Of a DNA stretch of 64,000 nucleotides, positions 34,925-43,395 are shown piece after piece; position 1 is the first letter of the stretch; each line of letters opens with the position of its first letter. Under the pieces are notes generated by a model. It saw nothing but the letters and a program-made list of their open reading frames with translations. It searched no databases and was not told the DNA's origin. The position numbers and the translations under genes are program-made. Source of the DNA: Deltaproteobacteria bacterium (GTDB lineage Bacteria > Desulfobacterota > Desulfuromonadia > Geobacterales > Geobacteraceae); assembly GCA_009668975.1 (NCBI GenBank), contig SBEG01000016.1, positions 1 through 64,000 of the forward strand, read 5' to 3'.

Positions 34925-37330
34925 ATGTCGCCAAATCAGCGGTTATCCACTGCCAGAACCCTCACAGTCGCGCCGAAACCGGGCAAAAGCCCGCTCCAGC
35001 AAGCCTTGTGCGCGTTGGAAATTGTCGATGAGTACGGTCGTGTGAACCTGGAAAACCTGCCCTTCGCGCCGAACGACACAACCGTCGGCACCGAGACGGA
35101 ATTGCAGGTTGCGGTCTATGGTTCCCGCTTTGACGTGGATCTGCCCCGAACGATCGAATCATCGAACTATTTCGCGAATGCCATCCGGCGAGCCGCAACC
35201 GGAGACCTGCCCCGCAAGCGTGTCACCGATATCGAACGGTATCTGAGTGAAAATCGGGATGAGGTCTGGGAAAACAGTTGGGTCCGCTTTGGCAGAAATG
35301 TCCTTTGCACGTATGCGAATCAGGTTCTGGAGAGTGACCTGCGGGCTGACAAGTCCTCCCCCGACAGCGCAAACAGAACGGACAGTGGCCGCTTTCTTTT
35401 TAACGACAGCGATGGCCGCCCCATGGTGCGCATCCCGGTGAGCTACCTGGTAAAGCTGGCCATGGCCCAGTACCTGGGCTCGCGAATGAACCTGCCGTTC
35501 CTCCTGCGCGCCACCGCCGAAAGACTGATGGGCCATTACCTGAACGACAACACCTCCCCGGAGACCTTCTCTTTCCATGTCATCCCCCTGCGTAAAAAGA
35601 CCGGGATGGGTCTTGCCGTGGCGCGGGAGACATCGAAACGGATGCTGCTTACCCAATTGCTGGTCATGTATGCGAACCGGAGCTTCGGACTGAAGGAAAG
35701 CGGCCAGACAGCGAGCGTCTATTTGGCGCCCAACCCGCCACAGCGTCAGAAGGCCTTGAACGAACATATCTCCGATTCCTTCTACCGTGACCTGTTCATG
35801 AGCCCCTGCCTTTCCGGCTGGGATCAGGGCGAAGAAAAGTACCGCTACATGCGACTCTGTCACAAGGTCCTGAGCAGGAGCCAGTTGAATGCCGTGGCAA
35901 AGCTGAAACATGCCGGTATCATCCTCAACAACCTCGTGGTCCTGCCGAACACCTCCAACGTGAGCCTGGCCAACAACGGCACCCATGTCAGCCTCGGCAG
36001 CAAAAGACTGACCGCGGCCATGGCCGCGGGAACCAAAGTCTACGGTGAAGCACAGGAAAAGTACCTTGGCGATCTGGTCATCAAGATTACCGAACACTTC
36101 CTGCCACTCTTTGTCGGTACCTACAGCGCGGCTCCCTACCGGCTCGATTACTCCGCTTTCCATCCGGAGAAGGCCCTCGGCTTCCTGGCCCACGAACTGG
36201 ATTATTCACAACTACGCATCCTCTGGCGGATGTGGAAGGCCAAGGCGAAGATCAGGATCTGCGGCGCACCGGTCACTCCGTTCGGACCGGAATGGCTCGA
36301 CCGGCTGATCAGCCGGGTCTTCAATCTCAAGGGGGATTTCGTCCACGACTTCCGCCTGCTGGACTACCTGGTCTGTCTCCTCAGCACCAACCAGAGCCCG
36401 GCCCTGGACGGCACCCTGGGCAGCAGCGAACGGCTCAAGAGCGACCTTGCCGAACTCGGCGTCTTCGACCCAGGGATGTCGCTCTATCTGCCGATCAAGT
36501 TGAGGGAGTTCTCCCGCATCGGCTTTTCCGGTTTTGAATCCCGCCAGTACAGCCTGTTTGAAAGCCTTCGCCACGACATGGCCCAGGCGGTCAACCTTCA
36601 GAACTTGATCCATGCCTGCGCCTACCGGATGATCGCCGCGGGAAAGATTCGCCATGACGACATACCTGACACCCCGCACTGCGAAAGCGAACGCCGACAG
36701 ATTTTCTTCGGTGACGCCATCGGGCTATCATCCTTCTATGTCCGCAAGAACACTGATAATCGTTTTCTGCGGCAGATCCTCAGAAAAATCCCCTCTCCCA
36801 GGCCGAGTGCCCGCTACCCCGAGTATCAGAAAGTCAGCAGTAACGCCTACCGTCGCGCTCTCCTGCAAACCCTGCGGGAAGAAGCGGGAGAACTGGTGGA
36901 AATGCTCGGTTGCGAAGAAACGCTTCGGGATCTGCAAGCACGGCTCGACGAACCGGGCCTCACGGCAAGCGGAAAACTGACTGAGGGAATCCTTGCAACC
37001 ATCGGGACGCGCAATCCGCTGGCGGTGCGGGCCGAGGAATTCAACGCCGCTGCCGAACAGTACTATCGTACCGATCTCTGTCGCGCGCAGATGAGTGAAG
37101 CGTTTGAGTTTCTAGAGGAGGATTACGCCTCCGCCACCGGCTGGAAAGAAGGCGAAAAGACCGTCCTGGCCACGGAATTCGGGGAAAAAGATCCGGTCAG
37201 CTTCCTGCGGGAATGCCGGGACGAGGTGCTAACGGACAGCGCCACGCCGGAAACCTTGACCAGGCTGATCGGCCTGGTCATCCTTTCCATCCATCACGAC
37301 ACGGTTGAAGCAGGAGCAGAGCATGCATAA
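34925..37330 (+). CDS. Large protein of unknown function in PSD/Lgt-like operon
   Basis: An 801-residue protein that I do not recognise. It has no signal peptide and no membrane segments, and is mostly helical, with phrases such as MVRIPVSYLVKLAMAQYLGS, FSFHVIPLRKKTGMG and ARYPEYQKVSSNAYRRALL. GGGGGAG stands before the ATG at 34925; a frame start at 34751 lacks a site. Its stop overlaps the PSD-like gene by eight bases, and that gene overlaps the Lgt-like gene by eight, so the three are one translational unit. It is probably cytosolic and acts with the two lipid enzymes, which is inference. Confidence 0.7.
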   Translation: MSPNQRLSTARTLTVAPKPGKSPLQQALCALEIVDEYGRVNLENLPFAPNDTTVGTETELQVAVYGSRFDVDLPRTIESSNYFANAIRRAATGDLPRKRVTDIERYLSENRDEVWENSWVRFGRNVLCTYANQVLESDLRADKSSPDSANRTDSGRFLFNDSDGRPMVRIPVSYLVKLAMAQYLGSRMNLPFLLRATAERLMGHYLNDNTSPETFSFHVIPLRKKTGMGLAVARETSKRMLLTQLLVMYANRSFGLKESGQTASVYLAPNPPQRQKALNEHISDSFYRDLFMSPCLSGWDQGEEKYRYMRLCHKVLSRSQLNAVAKLKHAGIILNNLVVLPNTSNVSLANNGTHVSLGSKRLTAAMAAGTKVYGEAQEKYLGDLVIKITEHFLPLFVGTYSAAPYRLDYSAFHPEKALGFLAHELDYSQLRILWRMWKAKAKIRICGAPVTPFGPEWLDRLISRVFNLKGDFVHDFRLLDYLVCLLSTNQSPALDGTLGSSERLKSDLAELGVFDPGMSLYLPIKLREFSRIGFSGFESRQYSLFESLRHDMAQAVNLQNLIHACAYRMIAAGKIRHDDIPDTPHCESERRQIFFGDAIGLSSFYVRKNTDNRFLRQILRKIPSPRPSARYPEYQKVSSNAYRRALLQTLREEAGELVEMLGCEETLRDLQARLDEPGLTASGKLTEGILATIGTRNPLAVRAEEFNAAAEQYYRTDLCRAQMSEAFEFLEEDYASATGWKEGEKTVLATEFGEKDPVSFLRECRDEVLTDSATPETLTRLIGLVILSIHHDTVEAGAEHA

Positions 37331-38336
37331 CAGCCACAGCTATATCCAGCGCGAATCGGGCCAGGTTTTGCACGAAGAGTTGCTGGCAGATGCGGCGATC
37401 CGCTTCATTTACAGCACTGTCAGGGAAAAGGCCCCGTGGTTTTTCTCCGCACTGACCGGCCGTTCCGTAACCAGCCTGCTCGGTTTCGTGAATTACGATC
37501 TGGCGCTGAATGCGCGCTTTGCCGGTTCAGCCCGCTTTCTGAAAAAAATGGGCCTCAACAGCGAGGAATGCCTGCTCCCGCTTGCGGAGATGGACACCCC
37601 ACGGAAAATATTTGAACGCAAGATCGCCTACTGGTGCTGCCGCCCGATGGACGAGGCAGCGGGGGTGATCGTTTCCCCGGCCGACTCGCGGATGCTGGCC
37701 GGCTCCCTCGATGACGTTTCCACGCTGTTCCTCAAGGGAAAATTTTTCGACTTTCAGGAACTGCTCGGCAGCAGCAGGCACGAGCTGCACCGGCATTTTG
37801 AGCGGGGTGACTATGCCGTCTTTCGTCTGACGCCGGAAAAATACCACTTTACCCACGCCCCGGTTTCTGGAGTTGTCCGGGACATCTACCAGGTCGACGG
37901 CCGCTACCACTCCTGCAATCCGAGTTCGGTCCTTGCCCTTGCCACGCCCCTGTCCAAGAACCGCCGGGTCGTAACGGTGATCGATACCGATGTAGAGGGG
38001 GGCTCAAGGGTCGGGACGGTGCTGATGGTGGAGATAGTTGCCTTGATGATCGGCGACATACAGCAATGCTACAGTGATGAGCGCTATCACGACCCGGTGC
38101 CGGTTGCACCCGGCCTGTTCCTGAAGAAAGGTCAGCCCAAGGCGCTCTTCCGCCCCGGCAGCAGCACGGTTGTCCTGATCTTCGAAAAGGATCGCTTAGA
38201 ATTTTCCCGGGACCTGCTGGGAAATCAACGAAGGTCTGACGTGGGGACCCGTTTCTCGGCCTGGCTGGAACAGCCGGCCGTGGAAACAGAGCTGCAGGTG
38301 AGATCAACCATCGGAAGGAAAATCATTCATGATTAA
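37323..38336 (+). CDS. Phosphatidylserine decarboxylase-like protein
   Basis: A 337-residue protein of the PSD family: SPADSRMLAG, FRLTPEKYHFTHAPVSG (canonical FRLxPxDYHRFH) and the C-terminal PGSSTVVLIF, corresponding to the LGST self-cleavage site where Ser becomes the pyruvoyl group. In PSD the enzyme converts phosphatidylserine to phosphatidylethanolamine at the membrane. The site reads GSS rather than LGST, so cleavage and activity should be tested. GGAG precedes the ATG at 37323, inside the previous gene; a TTG at 37305 is less likely. A second, housekeeping psd would be expected elsewhere. Confidence 0.8.
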   Translation: MHNSHSYIQRESGQVLHEELLADAAIRFIYSTVREKAPWFFSALTGRSVTSLLGFVNYDLALNARFAGSARFLKKMGLNSEECLLPLAEMDTPRKIFERKIAYWCCRPMDEAAGVIVSPADSRMLAGSLDDVSTLFLKGKFFDFQELLGSSRHELHRHFERGDYAVFRLTPEKYHFTHAPVSGVVRDIYQVDGRYHSCNPSSVLALATPLSKNRRVVTVIDTDVEGGSRVGTVLMVEIVALMIGDIQQCYSDERYHDPVPVAPGLFLKKGQPKALFRPGSSTVVLIFEKDRLEFSRDLLGNQRRSDVGTRFSAWLEQPAVETELQVRSTIGRKIIHD

Positions 38337-39387
38337 GAATTATCTGGTGATAGGCGGCATCGGATTGCTCTGCCGGGCGGCGATTCTCCTGGGCAGGAAC
38401 AAACTTCCGCGTGAGCGCTGGCAATTTTTCGCCTCGATCCCGGTCAGCAAGGATACTGAAGGCTCCTGGCAGGCGGTGAACATTACCTGGTACGGTCTGA
38501 TCCTCTCGACCGCCACGCTTTTTGCTGTGGTCGTCTACCTGATCATGCTCGGCGCCGTCGGCGTTCCGGTTGAAGCAGCGCTGTCACTGATGGCCCTGCT
38601 GCTGCTCATCTGCGTCCCGGCCGCCAGCCTGGTGGCGCGCCTGGTGGAAAGGAAACCGGCCACCCTGACCATCGGCGGGGCCGCTTTTGTCGGCGGAATT
38701 GCGGCGCCCTTTCTCATCCTGCTGCTAAATCGCTTCACGGCGCCATTCTTCGGCGCGGAGCTGCCGTTGGGGCAGACACTCGCCGCCTGCGCAGTGGCGT
38801 TCCTCTTCGGCGAAGGGCTGGGACGGCTCGCCTGTCTCAGTTACGGATGCTGTTACGGCAAGCCGGTCGCTGCATACCGGGGAATTCTCCGGAAAATTTT
38901 TGACTGGTCCGCGGTGGTGTACGAAGGGGAGAATAAAAAAATTGCCTATGCCGCTGGCCTCAACGGCCAGAAGATCGTGCCGATCCAGCTGATCACTATG
39001 CTTGCCTCCTCGTTTGCAGGTGTGGTGACGCTGATCCTCTACGTTGAAGGCAGAACTGTGACGGCCTACCTTGCGGCAACGGCCTTCGCCGGTTTCTGGA
39101 GAATATTTTCCGAATTTTTCCGCAATGATTACCGGGGCGGAGGGAAAATTTCCGCATACCAGCTCATGTCGGTCTTTTCGGTAATCTTTGCCCTGGGGGT
39201 CAGCCTGCTCCTTCGCAACGGCAACCAGTCGCTGCCGGTTGATCTGCTGCGCGGTTTGCTTTCGCTCTGGTCGCCCGGGATACTGGTTATCCTGCTGCTG
39301 ACCTGGGTTGTACTCCTCTGCTTCACCGGCATCAGCACCACGACCTATTCACGGGTCAGCTTCCATGTAAATCGTGACAATATCTGA
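38329..39387 (+). CDS. Lgt-like integral membrane protein
   Basis: A 352-residue protein with about seven to eight hydrophobic segments. The stretch GEGLGRLACLSYGCCYGKP resembles the Lgt signature (GRxGNFINGE), and a later FWRIFSEFFRNDYRGGG matches the Lgt FxxEFxR region. Lgt moves diacylglycerol from phosphatidylglycerol to lipoprotein cysteine. The key signature is changed and Cys-rich, so the acceptor or donor may differ. It overlaps the PSD-like gene by eight bases, which suggests that both act on one phospholipid. It is not the housekeeping Lgt by its divergence. Confidence 0.75.
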   Translation: MIKNYLVIGGIGLLCRAAILLGRNKLPRERWQFFASIPVSKDTEGSWQAVNITWYGLILSTATLFAVVVYLIMLGAVGVPVEAALSLMALLLLICVPAASLVARLVERKPATLTIGGAAFVGGIAAPFLILLLNRFTAPFFGAELPLGQTLAACAVAFLFGEGLGRLACLSYGCCYGKPVAAYRGILRKIFDWSAVVYEGENKKIAYAAGLNGQKIVPIQLITMLASSFAGVVTLILYVEGRTVTAYLAATAFAGFWRIFSEFFRNDYRGGGKISAYQLMSVFSVIFALGVSLLLRNGNQSLPVDLLRGLLSLWSPGILVILLLTWVVLLCFTGISTTTYSRVSFHVNRDNI

Positions 39388-39562
39388 AAAAGTGCCCGTC
39401 TCTTTTCCTGTCGCCTGCCCTCCACAGACCATCATTACTGCAAGTCCACCAGCAGTTCGAAGCAGCTCCGCGTCACGTGAGTTCTGCAAAGAATCGAGCG
39501 CCCTGCCAGGGTGAAAACCAGGAATAGACGTTGCACCGGGCAGCCTGCAGCCAATTCATCAG

Positions 39563-40330
39563 TTACTGATTGCGCCCAGCCATCACCCCGCCATCAACAT
39601 TCCAAACAGCACCCGACACCCAATCCGCCTCATCCGAAAGAAGAAACACGATTACCGCTGCCACATCTTCCGGCTTACCGACCCGGCCAAGGGGATGAAA
39701 ATCGTTAAAAGTCTGCAATGCCGCATGAATTTCTTCCGGCTTGATGAAAGAGCCATAGATCGGCGTCTCCACCACCGCAGGCGCCACGGCATTGACACGA
39801 ATACCGTAGCCCGCAAGTTCCATCGCCAGATGCTGGGTCAGGGAGTGCAGCCCGGCCTTGGCCATGGAATAGGCCGATGAAGGGGTGGCCTTGATGGCCT
39901 GGTGGGCCCACATGGACCCAATGTTGACGATTGACCCGCCCCCGTTGGCAGCCATATTTTTCGCCACCTGCTGGGTCACAAAGAAAATGGCCCTGTTCAG
40001 ATCCAGGTAGGCATCATAATCCTCGCCCGTGTGCTCTAAAAAGGATTTGGGCGAGAATACGCCCGCAGCGTTGACAAGGTATTTCACGCCCTTCATCTCG
40101 TCCCGCACGTGGGAAATCAAACCATCCAGATCACCCTTGTTTGTCAGGTCGCACGGAAAGGTACGAACCTTGCCGGGATTCTCAAACGCTGCCTGTGCGC
40201 CTGCCAGTTTCGCCGAACTTCGACCAACCAGTGTCACAGAGGCGCCCTTTTCCACCAGGATCCTGGCCGCTGCCAGCCCCATGCCGCTGCTCCCCCCGAT
40301 TATCAGCGCTTCTTTTCCTGAAAAGCTCAT
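39563..40330 (-). CDS. Short-chain dehydrogenase/reductase
   Basis: A 255-residue classical SDR. The cofactor loop is GGSSGMG, followed by NAAG (stabilises the central sheet), Ser in NIGSMW, and the catalytic YSMAK. GRS after the second strand suggests NADP preference. The C terminus has SGAVWNVDGGVMAG. The substrate cannot be told. It is the last of a run on the minus strand, 33 bases after the VOC gene, so co-transcription with it is possible. Confidence 0.88.
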   Translation of the reverse strand: MSFSGKEALIIGGSSGMGLAAARILVEKGASVTLVGRSSAKLAGAQAAFENPGKVRTFPCDLTNKGDLDGLISHVRDEMKGVKYLVNAAGVFSPKSFLEHTGEDYDAYLDLNRAIFFVTQQVAKNMAANGGGSIVNIGSMWAHQAIKATPSSAYSMAKAGLHSLTQHLAMELAGYGIRVNAVAPAVVETPIYGSFIKPEEIHAALQTFNDFHPLGRVGKPEDVAAVIVFLLSDEADWVSGAVWNVDGGVMAGRNQ

Positions 40331-40363
40331 GAATCCAACCTCCTTTCCCGTACCCTCACGGAA

Positions 40364-40804
40364 TCATGTTTCGAGCAGACATACTTCTGAATCAGTCCTG
40401 TTTTCATAATACCGCACCTCAAGCAGATTCAGCTCCGGGTCACGAAAATAGATGGAAACTCCGGTTCCATGAGCTCCCCAACGTTCCACAGGGCCCTGCT
40501 CTATAAGTACGCCGAGATGGCCAAGCTTCTCGCTGAGCATAAGCCAGTCTTCTTTGCAGACCGAAAGGCAGAAGTGATTGAGATTTGTTCCTTCTTTTTC
40601 ACCATGGGATTCAGTACGGGGGAGTTTCCCGGGGAATAGATCGATAATTGTATCCTGGTTAACGCGCACTGAAGGGAACGGCACTTTTCCTTCACGGTAC
40701 ATTTCGACCCGTTCGGCTGAAAACCCGAAAACAGTGCGGTAAAACTCCAGCATTAATTCGACGTTTGTGCAATTCAGGACAAGATGGTCCAGTTGAAAGT
40801 TCAT
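40364..40804 (-). CDS. VOC-family (glyoxalase-fold) protein
   Basis: A 146-residue protein with two beta-alpha-beta-beta-beta modules: FQLDHLVLNCTNVELMLEFY and NHFCLSVCKEDWLMLSEKLG, then SIYFRDPELNLLEVRYYE. The metal ligands His 7, His 76 and Glu near the end fit a glyoxalase/dioxygenase-type site. The reaction is unknown. It starts inside the DUF488 stop (ATGA), so it is translationally coupled to it. Confidence 0.8.
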   Translation of the reverse strand: MNFQLDHLVLNCTNVELMLEFYRTVFGFSAERVEMYREGKVPFPSVRVNQDTIIDLFPGKLPRTESHGEKEGTNLNHFCLSVCKEDWLMLSEKLGHLGVLIEQGPVERWGAHGTGVSIYFRDPELNLLEVRYYENRTDSEVCLLET

Positions 40805-41385
40805 GGTTGCCCCTCCTCCCGCTGTTCCTCGGCAGGATAGATGATTGTGGTGCCGTGTGTCCGGGCGAATGAAGTAAGTTCATGGGCAACAAGCTTGGCT
40901 TTCCCCATGATGTGAGCAACGCTGACACCCCGAACCATCAGGGCGTCGGCGATCAGTGACCGATGACATCGCCAGGGCAGCGCCTCGGCGCACATAACGG
41001 CAATTCGTTCTTTTTTGCCCATCTCCATCAGCTTCTCAATATTTTCGGCAAACTCTTCCGTTTGCATGTAATCCGCAAACCCGCGAAAAGATTCGTTATG
41101 CCAGCCGCGGTTCGGTGAATCGGCCCGGGCGTGACGAAGACCGCCCAATCCGGGCAGATGCGTGTAGAGGATGCCTTCGTCCGCAAGGGCTTCAGGAAGC
41201 GTATCACGATTGAATTGCGGGTTGTGCCGGGAGCGCGGGACGGTACGAACATCGACCAGCCTGCTTACACCATGCGCCAGCAGCAGTGCCAGAAATTCGT
41301 CAATCGACCGCGTGGAGTGGCCGATCGTCAGCAGTACATTTTCATTTTCACGGGAGCCGTTAACCGGCCCGAAGCTTCCTGCCAT
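40801..41385 (-). CDS. DUF488 family protein
   Basis: A 194-residue protein with the DUF488 hallmarks: LTIGHSTRSIDEFLALLLAH, LVDVRTVPRSRHNPQFN and MCAEALPWRCHRSLIADAL. The CxE...CHR motif is the conserved core of the family, whose biochemistry is little known. GAGGAAATAC stands before the ATG at 41385. A start at 41442 behind GAGGG is an alternative. It heads the minus-strand group DUF488-VOC-SDR. Confidence 0.82.
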   Translation of the reverse strand: MAGSFGPVNGSRENENVLLTIGHSTRSIDEFLALLLAHGVSRLVDVRTVPRSRHNPQFNRDTLPEALADEGILYTHLPGLGGLRHARADSPNRGWHNESFRGFADYMQTEEFAENIEKLMEMGKKERIAVMCAEALPWRCHRSLIADALMVRGVSVAHIMGKAKLVAHELTSFARTHGTTIIYPAEEQREEGQP

Positions 41386-41689
41386 GTATTTCCTCGCCAG
41401 CAGAATTGCCGGAGCGCTGATGGCCTGCAAGGACTCTATCATGCTACCCTCGGGAATCTTCTCCCAGGGATCGCCAGGTAAAAAAAGCGGCAATCAGTAT
41501 GGGGAAAGCCCCAGACCAATGAAAATGAAGTCAGCGGGCAGACGCAGCCACTCGAGAATCCTGATGGAGTTCAGAAACTCCGTGCCTTTGGCATGCCAGT
41601 AGCCATTGTTCATTCGAAGATAAATACCGCATGGCTAAAACCATAAGCGCCGGCGCAAGCATGGCGAATGGGATTAGCCACACGGGACG

Positions 41690-41956
41690 CTAGTCATGAC
41701 CGAAAATCATTTTCTGAACCTCGACGCCGTCAAAAGCATTGAGGCTATCCGCCAGCTTATTGGAGATGGATACATCACCCACCATTTCGAGAATAACCAG
41801 ACCTGAGCCGGAACAAAAATCCTCCGTCACCTCATGGAGGCCAATCCTGGTCTTGATGTTGCAGCCGAATGAGGTCAACAGTTTCTGGATTTCCGGTGCG
41901 TCTTTCACCCTGTTCTGAATATGGATTCCCAATACGACGTGTTCGCCATTCTTCAT
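41690..41956 (-). CDS. Small ACT/NikR-C-like regulatory protein
   Basis: An 88-residue protein: EHVVLGIHIQNRVKDAPEIQ, LLTSFGCNIKTRIGLHEV and GLVILEMVGD, ending GVEVQKMIF. The layout resembles the ferredoxin-like fold of TM1266-type proteins (NikR C-terminal or ACT-like), some of which stand beside iron-only hydrogenase maturation genes. It has no DNA-binding part. AAGGGGAAAC precedes the ATG. It stands alone between DUF488 and the Ldh gene. Confidence 0.6.
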   Translation of the reverse strand: MKNGEHVVLGIHIQNRVKDAPEIQKLLTSFGCNIKTRIGLHEVTEDFCSGSGLVILEMVGDVSISNKLADSLNAFDGVEVQKMIFGHD

Positions 41957-42170
41957 AGTGTTTCCCCTTTGCGCATGGAATTGATACATCAGTGGATAGT
42001 GTAGCACCTGGGGAATGATTTGAAAGCCGCTGGGGAAATGTCTCTGAAAAACCACTGTTTTTTCTTGAGCCGCACACACGGGATGAGGTAAGGTTTTAAC
42101 GCTGATTCATCCACTCACAATGCATTTTCCATTGCTTTGAAGAGAATATTTAGAACAGGAGGGTCTTGAG

Positions 42171-43169
42171 ATGAAGATAACCATTCGTGAACTTGAGGAA
42201 CTCACAGCCAGGGCTGTAAAAAGTTTTGGCTACAGCGAGGATGAAACGCGGGCGATTTGCGAGGTACTTCTTTATGCCCAACTACGCGGCAACAACCAGG
42301 GCGTGGCGAAACTCATCGGCAAGGGAATACCGAGAGACCCGAACGCCGGCGAGATCGTGGTCGAAAAGGAGACTCCGATCTCCGCACGGGTCAACGGCAA
42401 TCGAAACCATGCCATGGTCGTGGTGAAGAAAGCCCTGGAGATCGTGATAGAAAAAGCTACGAAAAACGGCTTCGGCATAGCCGGGACTAATAACACCAAC
42501 ACCTCTTCGGGAGCCATCGGTTATTTTGCCGCGGAACTTGCACGGCAGGGACTGATCGGCTTCGTCTACGGCCGCTCACCCGAACGGGTGGCGATGCACG
42601 GGTCCTTCGAACCGGTATTCGGAACCAACCCCCTGGCAATCAGCATTCCGGCAAAGCCTGACCCGATTGTCCTCGACATGTCGACCGCGGCGGTCTCCTT
42701 TTACGGCCTGGTGGAGGCCTCCACCGCCGGGCAGGAAATCCCGGACGACGTTGCCTACGATGCCGAAGGAAAGCCGACCACCAACCCCAAGGAGGCAATT
42801 CAAGGCGCGATCCGCTCCTTTGACCGCAGTCACAAAGGTTCCGGCCTGGCCCTCATCAATGAGATTCTCGGCGGCCCGCTCGTTGGTGCGGCATTTTGCG
42901 GTCTCGGCAACAGTAAGGGGAACTGGGGGCACCTGATCTATGCCATTGACCCGGAGATTCTTGGTGACCGGGAAGAGTTTGTCCGGAATGTGAGTGAAAT
43001 TATCGCCAGGGTAAAAGGGACGAAGAAACTGCCGGGGGTCGGGGAACTCTTTGTTCCCGGCGAACAGGGCGCCCGCCGCGCCCGGCAGCACCGGGAATCC
43101 GGTATGATCGAGATCGAGGATAATCTTTTGGCGGAATTGCGAAGAGTGGCAGGAGTTGAGCCAGGCTAG
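42171..43169 (+). CDS. Ldh-family NAD(P)-dependent oxidoreductase
   Basis: A 332-residue protein of the malate/L-lactate dehydrogenase (type 2, YlbC/ComC) family. Hallmarks are GIAGTNNTNTSSGAIGYF, PVFGTNPLAISIP, VLDMSTAAVSFYG and the KGSGLALINEIL segment. Such enzymes reduce 2-oxo acids to 2-hydroxy acids with NADH or NADPH; the substrate is not clear. AGGAGGG precedes the ATG. It is a single gene, followed by an inverted repeat. Confidence 0.87.
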   Translation: MKITIRELEELTARAVKSFGYSEDETRAICEVLLYAQLRGNNQGVAKLIGKGIPRDPNAGEIVVEKETPISARVNGNRNHAMVVVKKALEIVIEKATKNGFGIAGTNNTNTSSGAIGYFAAELARQGLIGFVYGRSPERVAMHGSFEPVFGTNPLAISIPAKPDPIVLDMSTAAVSFYGLVEASTAGQEIPDDVAYDAEGKPTTNPKEAIQGAIRSFDRSHKGSGLALINEILGGPLVGAAFCGLGNSKGNWGHLIYAIDPEILGDREEFVRNVSEIIARVKGTKKLPGVGELFVPGEQGARRARQHRESGMIEIEDNLLAELRRVAGVEPG

Positions 43170-43204
43170 GAGCCTGCAATACTCGTATTTTTGCATTTCC
43201 CCCC

Positions 43205-43264
43205 TCCTAACCTCCCTTGACAGGGGAGTCTTAAAAACTCCCCCCCCTGTCAAGGGGGGATTGA
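43205..43264. repeat. Inverted repeat after the Ldh-family gene
   Basis: CCCTTGACAGGGGAG and CTCCCCCCCCTGTCAAGGGG face each other around TCTTAAAAA, within a longer C-rich/G-rich frame (CCCCTCCTAACCTCC left, GGGGGGATTGAGGGGG right). It lies between two convergent genes and may act as a terminator or be a REP-like element. Confidence 0.6.
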
Positions 43265-43395
43265 GGGGGATTGAATTTAGGTTTCGCTTTTTATTTGGGC
43301 AAATCGCCAGCAGGAACCCCGCGACCCGGGGAAAACAGTGCCTGAATCCTGCACGGCCGAAGTTTTCTCCCGGGTCGCAGCATAACAAAAACACC

